NCBI RefSeq assembly: GCF_030272615.1
Contig: NC_081406.1
Location: 262,249,386-262,313,385, forward strand
Origin: Cryptomeria japonica
Taxonomy: Eukaryota > Streptophyta > Pinopsida > Cupressales > Cupressaceae
Direction: 5' to 3'
DNA length: 64,000 bases
Shown here piece after piece: positions 45,406 through 56,462 of this stretch (position 1 is its first letter; each line of letters starts with the position of its first letter). A program made the position numbers and the translations under genes. The notes below the pieces were generated by a model. That model saw only the letters and a list, made by a program, of their open reading frames with translations. It ran no database searches and was not told the origin of the DNA.

Positions 45406-46794
45406 ATAAACAATAGTGGCAAATACTCAAGGCTTGTACCCTCGTTTATTTCTTCAATATTTCTACTATGCCTTTATGTTCATTTTTATTATTTAATGAA
45501 TACCAAAAGTATTCATTCTATAATGCATTGTACTAGTTTACTATTGCTCATGTACAAATTTATATAGTTTGCAAATTTCACTTATGCCAAAAAAATGCAT
45601 TTTCATTTTATTATCTTTATGTGATTCATTTCAAAGTCACTATCTTCGAGGCTTCTAATTCTCAAAATATGGACATTAAAATCTATGATATTATGTCAGT
45701 GGCATAAGCTTTAAATATTTTATATCTTTAATATATAAATTTCATCTATACATTCTTCATTTAAGGTGTGGAAAACAATATATATTAAGTTATTTATTAT
45801 TATTTTATTTATGTAGTTCATATTTTGTGACAGTTTTTGAAGTTTTTGAAATAATGACCTTCTATAGAATTGCCTCCAATCTAGAGATCTTTTGGACATT
45901 TATAATATTTTCATGTGAGTGATTTGATATTGTAGATAAATTCATCTCTATATGGTAAATTATTTTATTTGTGAAACTTATTAACACTTATAATTTGCAA
46001 TATATCAGTTTTCCAAACATTATTGTCATTTATCTCTTAAATTTGACATCATATGTCAGTTTACCAAATATTATTGCCATCTGTCTCTTAAAATTTACAC
46101 GTTTTGGTGCTTTGCATGCTATTTTATCTGTAAAATGCTCCCTCTTACTAATGGTCTCTATTTATCTCTTAAAGTAAAAAAGGTGAAACTAATTTGAGTT
46201 TATTTTGCATAGACAAAGCCCTTCGCCAACACTTCTTCAATATCCAATTCACATATATGCAAAAAAATAGACCAAAATTTTCCCTATTTCACTTTCCAAT
46301 CCTCTTTGGCATACCCATTGCACACCTAGGTGTGATTGGTAGTTTCTAATCAATAGAAGGCTAAAGAAATGGACATGCTTAAGGCAAAAAGCATTATGAA
46401 TGAAAAGTTGACAATTTTAAAAGATATCCTCAAAGTTAAATCAAACCTTAAAAAGTGTTGGACTATAGTAGCACTACCATCTAAAACACTAACATCAACA
46501 TCAGATTACTACATGAAAACATCAACCCACATGTGTTATAGGCTTATGCGGGCCCTAGCACAAGAACAACAAGTTGCAAAGCAAAGAAACAATACAAGAA
46601 GATGAGGATCTCATGGCATATCAATTGAAAACAACATTTTTCATGACTTAATTGCATTATCTTTTTCTCACCTAGTGTCAATGATACTATTTAAATTTAT
46701 ATGCATGCACTTAATTGTTGAAAATGTGTTTATTGATAATTTTGGTTCTTGATAATAAAAGGATAAAGTCCTTTTAAACTTTTTTAACTTAAAA
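45406..46794. other. AT-rich intergenic DNA
   Basis: No recognised gene. A short open frame at 46369-46605 (Lys-rich) has no family motif. Confidence 0.4.
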
Positions 46795-47705
46795 AACAAC
46801 CAACCAATCATAAGTGAAAATATCATTTTCATGCTCTATTATTTAGAAGCTTTTGTGGATTTAAAAAACATTTCAAATACACAAACTCATATCATTATGA
46901 AAGTTATACAATAGAAATATTTCTTCTAATATTGTAGTGTTGGATATAATCTGTGGTCTCTTTTTCTCTTTATGTTTAAAAAAAATAAAAATTATTTCAC
47001 TTGTGTATGTTTCATGGTTTCTTATTATTATAATCTTTTTGTTATTTTTAACTTAATCTATTAAACCATGTATAGGTTTGTTAAGTGATATTTTCACACA
47101 TTTAACATGTGTAAAATATGTTTTTAGAAACATATATCTTATTCTACAATATATATTTAATTAATCTAATTTAGAAATTATGACAATCTTATATTTTATT
47201 ATTATAAAATTTCAATTTCTCTAAATTTATAAGAATTAATATTTTACATTACATGCCTTAAAAATAAAAATAAAAAACCAATCATAGATTAATAAAAAAT
47301 TGTCATGCTGTATTATTTAAAAGTTTTTGTTGATTTAAATAAATATTTCAAATTTACAAACTCATTTTTGAAAAAACTTGTACAATGAAAATATCTTCCA
47401 ATTTTTATAGCATTGGGTCTAATTTAATCTCTCTCTCTTTTATTTCACTTCTCAGTTTCATGGTTTCTTATTGTTGTAATCTTTTGTTAATTTTTAACTC
47501 AAATCTATTAGATGGTGCATAAGTTTAAAAAACATTTATTTAAAAACATAAGTTTTATTTTACACTATATTGTAAATTATATAGTTTTTTTGACAAATAT
47601 ATTTTATTTTAAGCTAATTTACAAATTATGACAATCATATATTTTGTTATTATAATATTTCAATTTCTTTAAATTTATAAAAAATAAAATTTAACATTAT
47701 ATATT
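46795..47705. repeat. Diverged tandem duplication, 2 x about 460 bp
   Basis: Unit 1 (about 46795-47255) and unit 2 (about 47266-47705) share aaccaatcata, catgctctattatt/catgctgtattatt, tttcatggtttcttattatt/-gtt, aaattatgacaatc and atttcaatttct. AT-rich and noncoding. Confidence 0.7.
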
Positions 47706-48240
47706 TTTTCTTCACACTTTCAATCTATATTGAATTTAAATCAATACAACATTGCAACTCTTTTTATATAAAATTAAAACATTTCATATTATTAAAATAT
47801 AATTTATTTTAAATTTGAAAAATATCTAAGAACCAAATTAACATTCAGATAAACTACCTAAGCAAATTAAACAAATTAATGAAGTTTACTACAATAAAAT
47901 ATATTTTTTAATGAGACTGAAAATAAATATGAATCACAAAGTATATTTAATGATAAGGTGAAATTAAAACTTTATTAACTAGAAGAACATTATTTTATAT
48001 TAAAAGACATGTATATTATTAGGAATAAATAAAAACATGTTCAAAGTGACAAAAGTACGAATAAGTGTAAGAACCGACTAAACGTGTCGAAATTTTTAAG
48101 CTAAAACCATGGCTTGTCCGCCAATGGTTAAAAGCTCTACTACCAAGCGGTGACATTTTTACTGCCTGTTTTTATTATTAAAGAAATAATTTAATAAAAT
48201 TAATCTCTGTAATTTTCTTTCTTTCTTGCAGTCTCATAGC
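47706..48240. other. AT-rich intergenic DNA, no feature seen
   Basis: No ORF, RNA or repeat partner was recognised. Confidence 0.4.
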
Positions 48241-48249
48241 TGAGATTTT

Positions 48250-48402
48250 TGAGGTACAGCTATTATTTCAAGTTACATTTGATAGCTTTCTCTCTTGAAA
48301 ATTTTATGGAAAAGAAACTGCAGCCTTGTGACTAAGATATTGAATGTACAGCTATTCTTTTCAGCTACATTTCATAGCTTTCTTTCTTGTAAATTTTACC
48401 CG
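48250..48402. repeat. Short direct repeat, spacing 94 bp
   Basis: gtacagctattatttcaag (48253) and gtacagctattcttttcag (48347) each start a ~54-bp block that also shares atagctttct and cttg(a/t)aaatttta. Noncoding. Confidence 0.75.
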
Positions 48403-48614
48403 CTTTGTTCGATATGGGAAAAAATAATTAATCTGTGTAAAATTTGTGTTCTTTATATTTACAGCATTTTCAATAGATCATGGATTATTATGATCCAAAT
48501 CCAAACGATTCACATAAAATGAAGCATCCAGATTCCCTGAAACTGACCGTGAATTTGCAAGCCTCCAGGTACCACGCGCCTCAGCCGCAGATCTGGAAAG
48601 AGCTTGAAATCGGC

Positions 48615-48620
48615 TTTATT
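48615..48620 (-). terminator. Candidate polyadenylation signal of the ERF gene
   Basis: The minus strand reads AATAAA about 225 bp downstream of the ERF stop codon, a plausible 3' UTR length. It is the nearest canonical hexamer I saw. Plant signals are loose, so this is tentative. Confidence 0.4.
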
Positions 48621-48845
48621 AAGAAAAAATATTCAAAACCAATTTTCCTGGCACCGTCCCGCCCATTGGAACGGCAGAAAACTGTTACAAGATTCAATAG
48701 CAGCATTTAGGGGCAGCTGGAAAAAGCAAAATGCAACGCAAACCAAATATCTATTCAAAGAAGAGAGGAGGAATGTGAACATAGCAAACCAAGAAATTAC
48801 TGAGATAAGAGAATGGATGGCACTTAAATGGATCTGGAGTCCCCA

Positions 48846-49822
48846 TTAAAAGCTCCAAAGCCCGACGAAATCCTCCTCTGTTATGCAAGTCGCTTCCGGA
48901 TCCGCCCCTGTTTCATGAAAATCAACGCTTCCTTCAGAATATGTGGGTTCTGTCAAGTCTAAATACGATTCGAGAGCTCTCAATTCGTTTCTGAACTCCA
49001 AATCTACAAATTCCTCCTTCACAGGGCCTCTCAGCTCCGAAACATCCGCCGCTTTCGACTCCTCTGCCCCACTGGACTCGAAGGACACCACGCTGGAGCT
49101 GCTGCCAGCCTGTCGAAACAGAGAATCCACGTCAGCGTTACGATGAGGTGGCATCAGGTTACTCATCTCGGGGGCATTAAAATTGTCATCGACCGTACTG
49201 GAAAACGGCACACTCTGGCAGGAGCGGCTCTGTTTGGTTGCACACGTCGACAGCTGAAACGCCGAGTCAGCATACTGCACAGGGCCATACCACTGCCATG
49301 GAGGACACTGTACCATTTCCCTCGCTTTCCTTTCATTCAAATCCTTTGCCGGCGGAGGGGGCGCCTCAGTGGCGAAATTAAGCTTAGCCTTTTTGCCCCT
49401 GATCTCACGAGCAGCAGCATCATAAGCCCTAGCAGCTTCTTCGGCACTGTTAAAGGTACCAAGCCAAACCCTCTCGCCTTTTCTGGGATCCCTTATCTCT
49501 GCCGCCCATTTACCCCACGGCCGCTGCCTGATCCCTCTGTACAAATTCTTCCTCTTTCTCCCTCCTCCTTTACCTTGAAACCCTAATCATCCACAAAACA
49601 AAAGCATTAGCCCGAAATCATTCACAAATCAAAAGCATTAACCCGACCAAAACGCAGCAAAACTGAGAAAAAGGGACCCTCTGATCTGGACTTACCAGTA
49701 GGCGTAAATCCTTGCTCTGAATCAAGGATCGAACCCGAGGCCGAGCCAAACGGGTCGTTTCCGGTCACTCGCCGAGAGCGCCGATTGGGAATGAAATCAG
49801 CAATTATCGAACCTCCACACAT
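48846..49822 (-). CDS. Group VII ERF transcription factor (two exons, 284 aa)
   Basis: Exon 1 is 49696-49822 and exon 2 is 48846-49573. The minus-strand intron (GTAAGT donor, TTTCAAG acceptor, phase 1) joins [14 protein letters not shown]. The protein starts [12 protein letters not shown], the conserved N-terminus of ERF-VII factors. Known biology of this class: Met removal exposes Cys2, whose oxidation by plant cysteine oxidases targets the protein to the N-degron pathway, so it accumulates under low oxygen. RRSRRVT (14-20) and RKRK (48-51) are basic. The AP2/ERF domain (about 54-111) has [25 protein letters not shown] and AARAYD. The C-terminus is acidic, ending [10 protein letters not shown]. 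Nuclear activator of GCC-box or hypoxia genes is inferred from the family. Confidence 0.95.
49574..49695 (-). other. Intron of the ERF-VII gene (122 bp)
   Basis: The donor is minus-strand CTACTG|GTAAGT and the acceptor TTTCAAG|GTAAAGG. Removing it joins a phase-1 codon for Gly and restores the family-typical basic linker before the AP2 domain. An intron at this place is usual for group VII ERFs. Confidence 0.9.
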
Positions 49823-49827
49823 GGCAT
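49804..49827 (-). promoter_or_regulatory. Overlapping upstream AUG (7-codon uORF) at the ERF start
   Basis: On the minus strand an out-of-frame ATG lies 5 nt before the MCGG start (ATGCCATGTGT). It opens a 7-codon frame, MPCVEVR then stop, that overlaps the main start. Both ATGs have G at -3. Scanning ribosomes would meet the upstream ATG first, so leaky scanning would be needed for full ERF translation. Confidence 0.6.
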
Positions 49828-49847
49828 CACTCTTGTAAACCAAAAGT

Positions 49848-49964
49848 AAACCCTAAAAACCCTAGAAAATACCACTCAATCTCTGCTCCAAAAGTCTTGT
49901 TCCCTGCAATAAACCCTAAACCCTAGGAAAAATACCACTCAAGCTCTGCTTCAACACAGAAGTC
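49848..49964 (-). promoter_or_regulatory. 5' leader with telo-boxes and a duplicated block
   Basis: Telo-box motifs aaaccctaa (plus orientation) occur at 49848-49856 and 49911-49919, with a near copy at 49918. The block ccctagaaaataccactcaa (49859) recurs as ccctaggaaaaataccactc (49921), so the leader carries a ~62-bp tandem duplication. Telo-boxes are known plant cis-elements near transcription starts. Confidence 0.55.
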
Positions 49965-50002
49965 TTTGTAACTTGAAGAAAAAGTGAATGGATATGCCAA
50001 GG

Positions 50003-50010
50003 TATTTATA
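50003..50010 (-). promoter_or_regulatory. TATA box of the ERF-VII gene
   Basis: The minus strand reads GTCTATAAATACC, an optimal plant TATA box, about 180 bp upstream of the ATG. Transcription would start near 49975, leaving a leader of about 150 nt. Confidence 0.75.
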
Positions 50011-50222
50011 GACTCGCAATCTCCGTCCCCGAAAATTACGCGTGGAAATTTGTTTGCTGACATCATCACCCGAACTGTCAACAATTGGGTCTTATTCCTG
50101 GAAGTTAAATAAGAATATTCTGAGCTGACTGGTTAGGTTGCGGCAGCTTTGTCGCCTAGGTTGGCGCTAAGATGGTCAAAATCTATTTGCGGAAGTCAAC
50201 ATACTGCCAGCTGATTTCTAGC

Positions 50223-50476
50223 GCCGCCATTTCGCAACACGCAGATGACGTGGCAAGCGGCTTAACGTGCTCCACTTTATTTTTATTTAAACATTACTTG
50301 TTTGGTAAGTAAGATGTAGCAGATATATAGAAGATTCGGTCAAGTGCTAGACAGCTATATTATTTTTATTTACTTTGTCTAATAGTACCCACGACGAAGA
50401 AGCACTCCAAATTGTACTACGTTGCATGAGTTGTACTATTTCACCCGTGGACTCCACAATATTCTTACCCACGTGT
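50223..50476 (-). promoter_or_regulatory. Upstream GCC core and ACGT elements
   Basis: A gccgcc core, the DNA site bound by ERF proteins, lies at 50223-50228, about 215 bp upstream of the TATA box. ACGT cores occur in tgacgtggc (about 50246-50254) and in the G-box-like cccacgtgt (about 50467-50475). These match bZIP/ABRE-type sites. Function is inferred from motif alone. Confidence 0.45.
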
Positions 50477-50680
50477 TTATTTTTTAACCTTACAAGGGGT
50501 GCTATCCTATTGGTTGTATTGTCCACCTAGGTATTCAGTATACATTATTATTGACAAAGTATGTATCAGAATTGTATAGTCTTGCCCTTGTTTTTATAAT
50601 TTTAAGGTTTGGGTTTTTAAGAAGGATTGTTATCACAACAAAGTCGTATTAGTTATTAATGCGGGAGTTTTGGTAAATTC
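50290..50680. other. Upstream flank of the ERF gene
   Basis: No gene is seen. Apart from the G-box-like site it is AT-rich DNA that could hold distal promoter elements. Confidence 0.4.
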
Positions 50681-50935
50681 ATTTGGGGCATACGAGTCAT
50701 TGGTCGATTAAGAGCTAAAGATTGAGGGGTATCCATTCTATCAAATTCATCAGGGGCACACGAGCCTTAGGCTGCCCAAGAGCCAAGTATTGAGGGGTAT
50801 CTATTCCACCAAATTCATACAAGGCATAAGCCTGACCTCACCCTTATGATGTCGATCCTTGCACTCAACAAGATTTGATCTTAAAACTCGATCCTTAGTA
50901 GATTCATAAAGAACCATTCAACTTCAACAAGAAAC
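50680..50935. repeat. Dispersed 'ccaccaaattcat' repeat with ~68-bp tandem units
   Basis: ggggcatacgag (50685) and ggggcacacgag (50753) begin units that each contain gattgaggggtatccattct or its variant. Downstream blocks (cactcaacaagatttgatc, gaaccattcaacttcaac) match 27600-27780. Confidence 0.65.
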
Positions 50936-51647
50936 TAAAAACCCATTGACTAAAATTTTGTTATTAACATGATATTTTTATTAATTGTTCATTTCATTTA
51001 ATTGGTGCTTAAAAAATTAAAGTCTATCATGTATAAATATATTCACCGACTGCTAAATCCCATTCAACTTTTGGACCACTAATTAAAATGTCAGATTATG
51101 GACCACATCAAATTAATGATATAATAATCTTACAAACTTAAAGAATATGTTAATTTATAAAGTATTGACTTCATTATTTTGTCCTAAGAAGTCTCTTTAG
51201 GACCACTTGAGTTTCCTACCCGTTCATATCGATCTCCATTTTCTTTTGGTCTATTCAATTTTTCCCTCGTGCGTATGACTAAAATAAAAGAATATTTTCC
51301 CTCCACAAGTAGACGTTATTTATTTGAAGTAGAAGAATATTAAATTAAAAACTTTTTGTTATTATTTACATAATTTTCTAAAAGTTATTTAGACAGCCTA
51401 AAATAAGTAAAGTGTCATAGCATATTTATTTATTTTAAAATTATTTTAATAATAAAATTTGTTTTTGATTTAAAAGTAACATTAATTAGGGTGTCGATCC
51501 TTTAACATAGTTATAGACTATCTACAATACATCAACAACAAAAAATCAGACAAAAGTTCAACAAAAAATAAACAGATAAGAGTTTTAGTAGTAAATAAAC
51601 GGCAGGGGCATACCCCGAATCAAAAAACTAGTAAAAAAACCTAAGAA
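50936..51647. other. AT-rich intergenic DNA
   Basis: No gene or repeat partner was recognised. Confidence 0.4.
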
Positions 51648-51815
51648 CTAAGGGGTCGATTTCCATGCCCCTATCATGTCTATGATCTTCTCTCTGTCTT
51701 CAAAAAGGAACTTATAAAGTTCCCTAGTAGCATGTTTATCAATTTCTTCTTTAGCAGTTTTGTCGCGGAGAAGGGAAAGTGTCAGCGTCAAATTGTGCAG
51801 AACCCGGATGCAAAA
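51648..51815 (-). pseudogene. Exon-like fragment of an unidentified gene
   Basis: The minus strand is open for 55 codons ending in TAG, preceded by an acceptor-like TTACAATAAG. The peptide includes FCIRVLHNLTLTLSLLRD, KEEIDKHATRELYKFLFED and REKIIDMIGAWKSTP. It is amphipathic and helix-like, with normal codon-like composition in AT-rich surroundings, so it looks like a terminal exon of a host protein. I do not recognise the family, and no neighbouring exon was found to the right. It could be a gene fragment moved by a transposon. Confidence 0.4.
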
Positions 51816-52542
51816 CTTATTGTAATTTATTTTATTTTGTAATGTAAAAAATTGTTTTATTTTTTAATTGAATAATTTTGATTTCTTATTATTATAATAT
51901 ATTATGTTAATAAATATATTTGTTATTTATAGTATTATATGATGTTTAAATCATAGGATTGTTGTTGTGGCATTTAAGATTCAAATTTATACAAGGTCAT
52001 TATGATTGTGAGCATTATGCCTTCATTCATCCATTGTCTTTGTGGGTTTGAACCTTCGTGTTTAAGCTATTGGTGTTTATGTTGTTGACTTCAAGCTCCA
52101 AACTCTCACTATGCCAATGTGTTTGTGAGTTTTGTGCCATTGTTGGGCTACTAAACTCACGGGTTTGCACTAATTATGTTGAAGTAATATATTTATGCCA
52201 AGGATGAGATCTTGTTTGTGACATCATTTGACTCAGGCTAGACTAAAAATTCTCATGTTATTGATAAAAATAATATTTACTAAACCTTTTTGAAATATTT
52301 ATCTAAAAAGTGTGAAAATATTACTTTACAATTTTTAAGATTTTCATTATTTACTAATGTTTATTTTTAATTAATTAAAAAAATACAATAACTCCTCATA
52401 AATAAAATAATTCTCAAATAAATAAAAAAGATTTATTAAATATAAGCAATCTCATCCTTCTCCCAATGTGTTTGATGTGATCATGCTTATGGATTATGTG
52501 ACTATCTTCTAGCATGGTGGGAATGGACCTTTGGGTACTAAA
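51816..52542. other. AT-rich intergenic DNA
   Basis: No gene seen. It lies between the exon-like fragment and the left LTR of element D. Confidence 0.4.
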
Positions 52543-52954
52543 TGTTAGGGTCGGCAAAAAACTCAAGCCTCTAAAGATCACTTGCAAAACCAAAAGACAT
52601 CTTCCATAGGAAAGAAACGAGAGAAAAATATTGCTTGATTAAGGGCACAATGGATTAGATTGATGTTGGAATTAGAATGTACATATGATGTCTTTCTTAT
52701 AAAGGTAAGGTTAAGAGATAGGATTGAATGGGATTATGACAAGTGTTTTAATCATGTGCAATGAGACAACATATGATAAAATAGGAGAAGATCACATGAC
52801 ATCTAAGACTTCTAGAAAGATTCTTATCTCCCTAAGAAAACTTAACATGTCAATATGTGTCAAAAGGACCTAATTAGGAACAAGTTAGATAATGTGCCTT
52901 GTTCACACTGCAAAGGGGGAAATTGCTTAGGAAAAAACCCTATTTGCACTAACA
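52543..52954 (-). repeat. 3' LTR of element D (412 bp)
   Basis: It shares gggcacaa(t/c)ggattagatt, aacctaa/gacatctaagacttcta and aggaacaagttagataat with 56059-56462. Ends are TG...CA on the minus strand. Confidence 0.8.
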
Positions 52955-53604
52955 CCCCCTCTTAAGGGCAACTTATGGAGAATGCAAAAAATGCAAAGAT
53001 GCATGATGATGATGATTATGGGTCTCGACTACCAATACATGTGAGGTACCTATTTATATATGCAATCTCTCGCAAACAAAGAAAAGGAGAAAACCTAATG
53101 TGACAAAACTCCTCTCCAAAAGAGAGAAAAGATGAAAAACACATGAACAAGTGATGAATGAAGAACTTAAGAAACCCTAAATATGAGATCCATCACAATT
53201 ATACAATAAATTACCACATAAACTGGAAATAGATACTATGTAATGCCCCCACAATATATAATATTTTATAGAACTAGTAAATTCTTGAAGACAAAGCAAG
53301 ATCAAATACCTACAAACAACATTTCTTCCTTTAAGAATAAATAAGACCAAGTACAAATGTAAGAAGGCTTCTCATTCTAAATAGAAATTGGTCGAAAGAA
53401 GAATACAAAAGTATGACGATTGTGTCTTTAAAATTTGCTCATGTATCATAATTTTCATGATAGATAATTATGCTACAATCAAGTTAGGTGCATTCCCAAT
53501 CAATGTAAAAGGTGAAAAACCAAGATTGAGTGGTAACTGCGTTAAACTAAACCCAAAGAAAAGATGATGTGAAAATAATTGTGATTGGGATCTAATCAAA
53601 TATG

Positions 53605-53900
53605 AGAGATAACTGTTGGAAATATTGGCATCAATGTCAAAGGCACATGGGATCTAATTGTTGGAAATATCTTAATTATATTGTTGCCATTGATGTTAAG
53701 TTGGAATGTCAAAGGTTCAGATGTTGTCATTGTTGTCAAGAGTTGGTGCAGTTGCGAATTTTGTCTCAAATAATTGAAAATGATGTCACAAATGCTTTGC
53801 ACATAATTGAAGGAAATTTTTATTTATTACTTCTACAAGAGTTAGGAAGTTTATTGAAATTAGTATCTTTTGAATGAGTACTAAGATTGTTGAATTCTGA
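53605..53900 (+). repeat. copia LTR fragment in opposite orientation inside element D
   Basis: The plus strand reads tgttggaaatattggcatca, then tgttgccattgatgttaag, resembling the TGTTGGCATTGATG start seen in copia LTRs. gatctaatt/gttggaaata occurs twice 40-50 bp apart. The right end is undefined. Confidence 0.4.
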
Positions 53901-54463
53901 AAGAGTTTGCACTAGATCTTTGAGTTTTGTTGGTCAAAGGTAGTATATGTACCAAGTTATACTATCACTATTTTGGGTGTCACATTCTACCACAATTATT
54001 TATTTAATTTTGTGGTTTGGTATCTAGATGAAGCTAATCTAAAAGTATGTCAAATAAAAAATTTAGATGACTTGAGCTATCAAAGACATTTCTAGAGCGG
54101 TTAGAATGAAGATTGTATTTACTGAATGTTTGTGCAAATGTTTGGATGTTTATTTCAAACAAAAGAAATGTTTGTCACTTAGAGGAAGGGTGTAAAGGTA
54201 AATTTGGCCTAGTAGAGCTTATTATATGAAGCGCATACTATTTATTCACTCCTATGTTATCACATATGATTTGAGGTCAACTCAGCTACACGTTAAAGAT
54301 TGACCCATGGCCAACATAAGTTATCTTAGAGATTTTTTATGGTGTTAATAGTTCTAATTCAGATTTGAAGTGATAATATCACGATGAGATAGATATATAT
54401 AGCCCTTTATTTGAGAAAAATGTGAAGAGACTATGTGCATGTGAAATGTAATCAATAGTCTAC

Positions 54464-54554
54464 ATTATGACAATATGAGTGTACTTGTGTTTGTATGAGC
54501 ATATTATTTCATTCGAGCATTTATAGAACACAAGTACACTCATATTGTCATAAT
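54464..54554. repeat. Perfect 28-bp inverted repeat with 35-bp loop
   Basis: Arms 54464-54491 and 54527-54554 are exact reverse complements (attatgacaatatgagtg...). Transcribed, it would form a long hairpin. It lies inside element D and is noncoding. Confidence 0.9.
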
Positions 54555-56058
54555 CTTGTGAGATGATTTACATATTGCAAAGAATCATTGGAAGCTATAA
54601 AAGAAGCATCTCTAAATTCTAATGAAGCAAAAGAAGACAATTTTTTAATCTCAATTGAAGAAGTGAGAGCAACAAGAAAGGTCTCTTGATTATCAAGCCA
54701 CGAAAGCTTGGCATCATATTCAAGCTCCTCTAATGTATCATTATCAAGGAAAATATTGTCAACATCACCACTTGGAATGATACAACCTAATACAGGATCA
54801 TCTAGGAATTAAAGATAATGCAAATCTCCATAGATATCTCAAATCTTAGTTAAAACTATGTACGAGAACGTGATTCATAAGATATGATTGTAGGTCTCCC
54901 AAAAGATGCTACCACTAATGATTGTACCAATAAATCCTAAGATTTGATAATTTTTATTACCCCAAACTACTTGTTTCCATTGTGTCTCTAACTCAGGGAT
55001 GAGTCCATAAAGACGAAGCAAAAGATTGAGACACTTACAATGTGTTAGGATGTCTTTCTGCCAAGAGTCATATTTTTCCTTAATTATAATGATTATGGGA
55101 GGATGAGTTGCATAACCCATTATTGTAATAAGTATACACTCCTCAAATGATAAAATAAAATATCAATACATATTATGAAGTTGATATGAAGTGATTTGAC
55201 CTAAATAGAACGTTCCCAAGTGCTAACATGTCCAAGTGATTCTCTAGAATGCAAATATATGGAAAAAATTAATACAATTTACCTAAGTCTAAATCTAGAA
55301 ATATTTCTTAAAATTATTTAATAGAGCTTCTTATTACCTTTCCAATGTCATAAGAACCATAAGAATTAAATATTTGGGCAAAAGTATGAGCTTAGGAACA
55401 AAAAAATGAAGATCTAACTTCAATTAAAAAAAAAATGATAATGAAACCTATATCACTAGAAAGTATATGGGACCCAATTTTCAACAATATATTGTTTGTA
55501 AAAAATTCACTATTGGATTAAAAGTTACAAATGATTTTTGTAAAAAATGGTCCAATTTGGCTTGTAGGCATGATCCTTATGACAAAAAGAAATTCCTTAG
55601 AATTATCTTGCACCAAAATAAGATAATTTATATATCAAAATAAGGTTTTTTGGGCCTTTTGAATTCAATGGAAAGGTCCATTTGGGCTTAAAGTGCTCAA
55701 ACAAAAAGTTGTCCACTAGATCTAAGCTTCAAACCTTAGTTTACAATTGTGTCGTATGGTGGCCAAATTGAGTGAAACAAAATATAAATATGACTTTATT
55801 AGACACTCTAAACTCAATTATGATAATATATTTTCTCTAAAACGAACCAAAATAACTTGAAATACAAAGCAGCATAGAGGATCCCTCAAATTTGGTATTT
55901 CTATCAAGAACTCATGATTCTTTAGATCATCATATGATGCAAGAGAAGAGAATAATCATTTTTTCAAGATCCACAAATATTTGCACCCTATAATTAGATT
56001 ATTCTTATTTATCTCTAATATTTGAGAAGGGGCTTGCAAGTCTAAAGATCGGATACCA

Positions 56059-56462
56059 TGTTAGAGTCACTAATGGAATCAAGCCCTTAAGATAACTTGC
56101 AGAACAACCAAAAGTTCCACAAGATATTTGAAAGAGAAAAATGTTTCATAATTATGGGCACAACAGATTAGATTGATATTGGAATTAAAATGTAAATATG
56201 GTGCCTTGATTATAAAGACAAGGTTAAAAGATAAGACCGAATACAATTGTGACAAGCATCTTAATCCTATGTAATAATACAAGTTATGGTAAAATAGTAT
56301 AAGATCACATGAAACCTAAGACTTCTAAAAATATTCCTATCTCTCTAAGTAAACATGTGAAAATCCATGAAAGGGATGTAACTAGGAACAAGTTAGATAA
56401 TATGTCTTGTTCACACTACAAAATGGAAAATTGGATGAGAAAAATCCTTATTTACGTCAACA
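56059..56462 (-). repeat. 5' LTR of element D (404 bp)
   Basis: Partner of 52543-52954, diverged. The inner end is followed on the minus strand by the primer-site-like TGGTATCCGATC. Confidence 0.8.

Larger units (their letters stand above)
52543..56462 (-). mobile_element. Decayed minus-strand LTR retrotransposon D
   Basis: Related LTRs at 52543-52954 and 56059-56462 flank 3.1 kb. A polypurine tract (minus AAGAGGGGG) precedes the left LTR start TGTTAGTGC. The right LTR is followed by TGGTATCCGATC, a weak tRNA-Met-type primer site. The internal region has no recognisable gag or pol. Flanks (ctaaa and ctatg) do not form a clear TSD. It is probably old or non-autonomous. Confidence 0.75.

Noticed and set aside
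48480-48849. Overlapping plus-strand ORFs of 76 and 81 codons
   Set aside because: They lie in the likely 3' UTR of the ERF gene, antisense to it, with no motif or promoter.
49143-49586. 147-residue open frame antisense to the ERF gene
   Set aside because: It is a shadow of the GC-rich ERF exon 2; no motif and no splice or promoter evidence.
49822-49843. Longer N-terminus (starting 7 codons upstream) for the ERF protein
   Set aside because: The codon there is TTG, and the class-defining protein N-terminus is Met-Cys-Gly-Gly at 49822.
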